From: Chryseosolibacter sp964532595
GTDB taxonomy: Bacteria > Bacteroidota > Bacteroidia > Cytophagales > Cyclobacteriaceae
Length of the DNA: 64,000 nt
Direction of reading: 5' to 3'
NCBI GenBank assembly: GCA_964532595.1
Contig: CAZHIQ010000005.1
Span: 62,001 to 126,000 of the forward strand
Below the pieces are notes generated by a model that ran no database searches, was not told the DNA's origin, and saw nothing but the letters and a program-made list of their open reading frames with translations. Of the stretch, positions 60,883 through 64,000 are shown in pieces. Numbering within the stretch: the first letter of the stretch is position 1; the number at the start of each line of letters is the position of its first letter. Both the position numbers and the translations under genes were made by a program.

Positions 60883-60912
60883 TCGGCAGGAACACAAACT
60901 TAGCCTAACAGA

Positions 60913-61773
60913 ATGCCCCTAGATCAGGAACCACTTCAGGAGAAGGAGATGAGCTTCCTCGAACACCTCGAGGAATTGCGGTGGCATGTGGTCCGATCAT
61001 TGGTGGCCGTGCTTGTATTCACTATTGCTGCGTTTATTACCGCGCCATGGATTTTTCAGAACATCATCTTTGCGCCGGCACGCGTAGATTTCCCCACGTT
61101 CGTCTGGCTTTGCAAGCTGGGTGAGTTCTTCGGCATGGCCGACTCTTTGTGCGTCCAGGAAATCCCCCTGAAGATTCAGAGCAGGTTCATGACCGGGCAG
61201 TTCCAGATGCACATCATCTCCTCGTTTGTGATGGGGATTATTGTTGCATTCCCGTATATCACCTGGGAGATTTGGCGATTCATTAAGCCGGGATTATATC
61301 CAACTGAAAAACGATACTCACGCGGGGCCGTCGCGTCCATTTCCTTTCTGTTTGCCGCTGGCGTAGCGTTTGGCTATTACATCATGTCGCCTGTGATGAT
61401 TTCCTTCCTCGCTAATTATCAGATCAGTGATATGATTGTGAATGAGTTCGACATCACTTCGTATGTAGGTACGATTGTCGGTGTCGTCCTCGGGAGTGGC
61501 CTCCTTTTCCAGCTGCCAGTGGTGATGTTCTTTCTTACCCGGATAGGAATCGTCACACCGGCTTTTCTCCGGAAGTATCGCAAGCACGCAATTGTAATAA
61601 TTTTAATCGTGGCGGCAATTGTAACACCGACGGCCGATCCGCTCAGCCAGTCACTTATCTCGCTGCCCTTGTACCTCCTTTATGAAATCAGTATTTTGAT
61701 TTCAGCAACCGTGCTCCGCGCGAAAGCAAAGCAGGAAGCTGAAGAAGCCTTAAACGAAGAAACCCCGTCATGA
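60913..61773 (+). CDS. tatC: Sec-independent protein translocase subunit TatC
   Basis: TatC binds the twin-arginine signal and forms the core of the Tat exporter. The 286-residue product has six hydrophobic segments and the conserved N-terminal EMSFLEHLEELRWHVVRSLV, with its FLEHLEELR signature. Later LYPTEKRYSRGAVASISFLF and FQLPVVMFFLTRIGIVTPAF fit the family. The protein is longer than E. coli TatC because of a loop around residues 50-90. tatA/tatB are not in this window. It overlaps rpiB by 4 bp (ATGA). Confidence 0.95.
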   Translation: MPLDQEPLQEKEMSFLEHLEELRWHVVRSLVAVLVFTIAAFITAPWIFQNIIFAPARVDFPTFVWLCKLGEFFGMADSLCVQEIPLKIQSRFMTGQFQMHIISSFVMGIIVAFPYITWEIWRFIKPGLYPTEKRYSRGAVASISFLFAAGVAFGYYIMSPVMISFLANYQISDMIVNEFDITSYVGTIVGVVLGSGLLFQLPVVMFFLTRIGIVTPAFLRKYRKHAIVIILIVAAIVTPTADPLSQSLISLPLYLLYEISILISATVLRAKAKQEAEEALNEETPS

Positions 61774-62204
61774 TGCCCAAGATAGCCCTAGGCGGCGACC
61801 ACGCCGGATTTGAATTCAAAGACAAACTCATCGCATGGCTGAACAAGAACGGCTATGAAACTCATGACTTTGGTACTTATAGCAGTGAATCGGCGGATTA
61901 TCCCGACTTTGCACACCAGGTAGCCGAAGCTGTGGAGAAAAAAGAATACGATCTGGGGATCCTCATCTGTGGTAGCGCCAACGGAGTAGCGATGACAGCC
62001 AACAAACACCAGGGTATTCGCGCGGCAATATGCTGGAACGAAGATCTCGCTGTTCTGGCCCGGACCCACAACGATGCAAATGTGTTATGCCTCCCGGCGC
62101 GATTCGTACCCTACGAGACAGCGGAGAAAATTGCAGACCGCTTCCTTCGTGAAAGCTTCGAAGGCGGTCGTCATAGCCGCCGCGTGGGAAAAATCAGTTG
62201 TTGA
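61770..62204 (+). CDS. rpiB: Ribose 5-phosphate isomerase B
   Basis: RpiB interconverts ribose 5-phosphate and ribulose 5-phosphate. The 144-residue product has the phosphate-binding start KIALGGDHAGFEFKDKL and the active-site cysteine C67 in GILICGSANGVAMTANKH. RpiB-type rather than RpiA is indicated by size and the HAGFELK-like motif. The start overlaps the tatC stop by 4 bp, and its end overlaps the convergent polytopic membrane gene by 11 bp. Confidence 0.95.
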   Translation: MMPKIALGGDHAGFEFKDKLIAWLNKNGYETHDFGTYSSESADYPDFAHQVAEAVEKKEYDLGILICGSANGVAMTANKHQGIRAAICWNEDLAVLARTHNDANVLCLPARFVPYETAEKIADRFLRESFEGGRHSRRVGKISC

Positions 62205-63588
62205 TTCTGATATAGCGCGTGCCCCTGCGCGTGTAAGCTTGCTCGATTTGCGGCATTCTGCGCAAGAAAGGAGCCAGCAAGTTATGGGGATCAAGAACCA
62301 CTTCCGGAGGGTCGTTCGTGAAAGCTTCATAAACAAGCGTGACGTTCTCGTAATATTCGGGATGACGGAAGATCGGCTCGCTTAATCGCCATTCCAGAAA
62401 TGGTGTGGCAAGCTGGTTGCGATAGTATGCATCAATAGACTTGTCGAGAACCAGTAGTCTCTTGCCGTTGAACTCGTCAACGGATGTATCAATCCACATC
62501 GTCGAATAGTTTACGGCGTGGATCTTGCCGAATCGGGCAAGGTAGGAGATGCTGATAATGCCAAGAAAGAATACCCAGGCATTGATGCGAATAAATCTCA
62601 CCCTGCGGATTACGAGGAAGAAGTGTGTAAACAGGAAAGACAGTGCCGGGAAGAACACGATGAGCGACTGAGGTCTCAAATCCCGAGCCGACAGAAGGAA
62701 AAAAACCGACACGATTAACCAGATCATCGTCGCCTGTAGTATTTGCGACTGGTACTTGCTGAGGCGAGCATCCCGATTCAGCATGATCATCGATACAACG
62801 AAATAGAATATTGGAACAGCCGCCAGGGTGAGTAGTGAACGGGTGTCCATTAGTGCGGTCCGGGCAAAAGACAAATTGGCGAGATAGAAATTCTCCCAGA
62901 TTGCTGCGGTCGATCCGTTTACAAAATAGACACTCAGCGTCAGAAGATGAGGTAACAGAAAGCTGAAGATCAAAAGAACGAACCGGCGGGCGTCGCTTCT
63001 GGTAAAGAGCACCAGAATGACAATTGCGGCGACGATGTAGACGGCGAATGAAAATGCGAAGAGAGAGGCGATGCTGATTGAAAGGCCTACCCCCAGAATT
63101 CCTTCATCGCTTTCGTGACGGAACTCGATTTCCCTGAATAGATTGAGCAGCCCCAAAAGAAGAAATACTGAACCCATCAACTCGTTGGAAAGAACGAAAT
63201 TGTCGTACGAGGTCAGAAAGAGGAGGCCGCAAAGAAAAGAAGGAACATAGGTGCTTTCGGTAAAGACGCGCCGGGAGATAAAGATCAATCCAACGTAGGC
63301 GCATTGAAGGAAAATCACAATAAAGGCCAGAACGTGTCGAGCGGCAGTCGACCTGCCAAAAAGGGTGTCGAAAACCTCGTGGGCCCAGGCGGCGAGCGGC
63401 CCGGTGTCGTCAATAACACCCTGGTACATACGAAACCCTTCGTTGAGTTTTTCGCCGAGTAGAAGGTTTCTCAGTTCCGGAATCGTGACCGTGTCGCCGA
63501 AAAGAGCGAACGGCAGGTACAAAACAAGTAGCAGTATGAACAACCCTACCAGACGGTAAGGGTCGTTGATGCGGAAATAGCCAATCAA
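62194..63588 (-). CDS. Polytopic membrane protein of unknown function, DUF6427-like
   Basis: The 464-residue protein has about ten to twelve hydrophobic segments (for example LVGLFILLLVLYLPFALFG, VLAFIVIFLQCAYVGLIFIS, LFAFSFAVYIVAAIVILVLF and INAWVFFLGIISISYLARFG). It ends with a soluble 80-residue tail. It resembles the DUF6427/membrane-protein group common in Bacteroidota, with no known activity; a glycosyltransferase-like role cannot be shown. Its start faces rbfA, with about 116 bp between, and its end overlaps rpiB by 11 bp. Confidence 0.75.
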   Translation of the reverse strand: MIGYFRINDPYRLVGLFILLLVLYLPFALFGDTVTIPELRNLLLGEKLNEGFRMYQGVIDDTGPLAAWAHEVFDTLFGRSTAARHVLAFIVIFLQCAYVGLIFISRRVFTESTYVPSFLCGLLFLTSYDNFVLSNELMGSVFLLLGLLNLFREIEFRHESDEGILGVGLSISIASLFAFSFAVYIVAAIVILVLFTRSDARRFVLLIFSFLLPHLLTLSVYFVNGSTAAIWENFYLANLSFARTALMDTRSLLTLAAVPIFYFVVSMIMLNRDARLSKYQSQILQATMIWLIVSVFFLLSARDLRPQSLIVFFPALSFLFTHFFLVIRRVRFIRINAWVFFLGIISISYLARFGKIHAVNYSTMWIDTSVDEFNGKRLLVLDKSIDAYYRNQLATPFLEWRLSEPIFRHPEYYENVTLVYEAFTNDPPEVVLDPHNLLAPFLRRMPQIEQAYTRRGTRYIRINN

Positions 63589-63704
63589 TTTTGGGCGCGT
63601 TTAAGACCAGCCTGAAAATTAGAGCAGCCAAGGGGAAGTTTAAAGCGGAATCTATTGTTTTTTAGTTGTGTTCCTTATTCATTCGTAAAAGTAATAAAAC
63701 GGCC

Positions 63705-64000
63705 ATGGCATCAGTCCGACAACAGAAATATGCGCGGTTCATTCAGAAAGAATTAAGTGACATCTTTCAGCGCGATAAGCGGGGAATTCTTGAGAACAAC
63801 CTGGTGACCATTTCCGATGTTGAGGTTAGTGCAGACCTCGGGGTCGCCAAAATCTATATCAGCATGATGCTGATTAAGGACAAGGACAAGGTATTGGAGA
63901 AACTCAACCGCGGCAAGAGTGAAATCAGACGGGAACTGGGAGACCGGATCCGCAATCAGGTGCGTATTATTCCGGAACTGATCTTCATCATTGACGAAAC
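63705..64000 (+). CDS. rbfA: Ribosome-binding factor A (partial, 3' end outside window)
   Basis: RbfA assists late 30S subunit maturation. From the ATG at 63705 the first 98 codons are in the window: MASVRQQKYARFIQKELSDI, then NNLVTISDVEVSADLGVAKI and RELGDRIRNQVRIIPELIFI match the KH-type RbfA fold to near its end (the typical R-x-x-P-E-L-x-F motif). The remaining few residues are cut by the window edge. No signal peptide or oddity is visible. Confidence 0.93.
   Translation, partial: MASVRQQKYARFIQKELSDIFQRDKRGILENNLVTISDVEVSADLGVAKIYISMMLIKDKDKVLEKLNRGKSEIRRELGDRIRNQVRIIPELIFIIDE

Overview
The window looks like a chromosomal segment of a Bacteroidota bacterium, most likely a gliding member of the Cytophagales. 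The evidence is a GldJ-type gliding/secretion lipoprotein, a DUF4175 protein, two DUF6089-type barrels, a DksA-like protein with a lysine/alanine-rich tail, a tandem OmpH pair next to bamA, and a dehydrogenase-first fused beta-oxidation enzyme. One promoter with the TTTG / TAnnTTTG architecture of this phylum can be proposed. I see no prophage, insertion sequence, CRISPR array, rRNA or tRNA. About 60 protein genes fill the window, often with 1-14 bp overlaps, and most belong to core housekeeping functions.

Left part (1-13618): a partial amidohydrolase, a TPR protein, an M14 carboxypeptidase and a GNAT acetyltransferase are followed by a minus-strand run. That run holds a cell-wall pair (GH3 beta-N-acetylhexosaminidase and PBP4-type DD-peptidase), a DinB protein, an RluB-type pseudouridine synthase, ScpB and a DksA-like protein. 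A plus-strand isoaspartyl peptidase and a minus-strand TPR protein complete the part.

Centre (13571-18435): this is the most interesting region. The 257-bp gap 13619-13875 carries one perfect and several one-mismatch DnaA boxes and abuts an AT-rich stretch. Plus-strand G/C balance changes there from slight C excess to strong G excess. At 18362-18377 and 18420-18435, just upstream of mnmG, lie two ParB-binding parS-like palindromes, one of them perfect. Together they suggest the replication origin and centromere region of the chromosome. Genes here (Ig-like lipoprotein, methyltransferase, mnmG, ybeY, an HATPase protein, DUF4175) all run minus.

Middle (22798-36717): small conserved proteins, comF, gldJ, mfd, a thioredoxin-like lipoprotein, a THUMP-like methyltransferase, a BaiN/HI0933-type flavoprotein with an upstream 28-bp dyad, a pair of M16 peptidases (one with and one without the zinc motif), and asd.

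Fatty-acid block (36763-45950): a secreted lamin-tail protein, then a MarR regulator followed by a multifunctional 3-hydroxyacyl-CoA dehydrogenase/enoyl-CoA hydratase, a thiolase and an acyl-CoA dehydrogenase. A four-helix-bundle (23S intervening-sequence type) gene sits inside the run.

Envelope and vitamin block (46060-63588): a glycine-zipper membrane protein, an LD-carboxypeptidase, and a minus-strand run that reads, in transcription order, yqeY, cvpA, alpha/beta hydrolase, CBS protein, nadK, DUF6089 remnant, DUF6089 barrel, uppS, bamA and two ompH/skp genes. Divergently read are pdxJ, two TPM-domain proteins, glyA, tatC and rpiB. A polytopic membrane protein and the start of rbfA close the window. 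Starts were moved inward from the longest open frames where homology and gene spacing required it; G/C counts were made by hand on the stated intervals.
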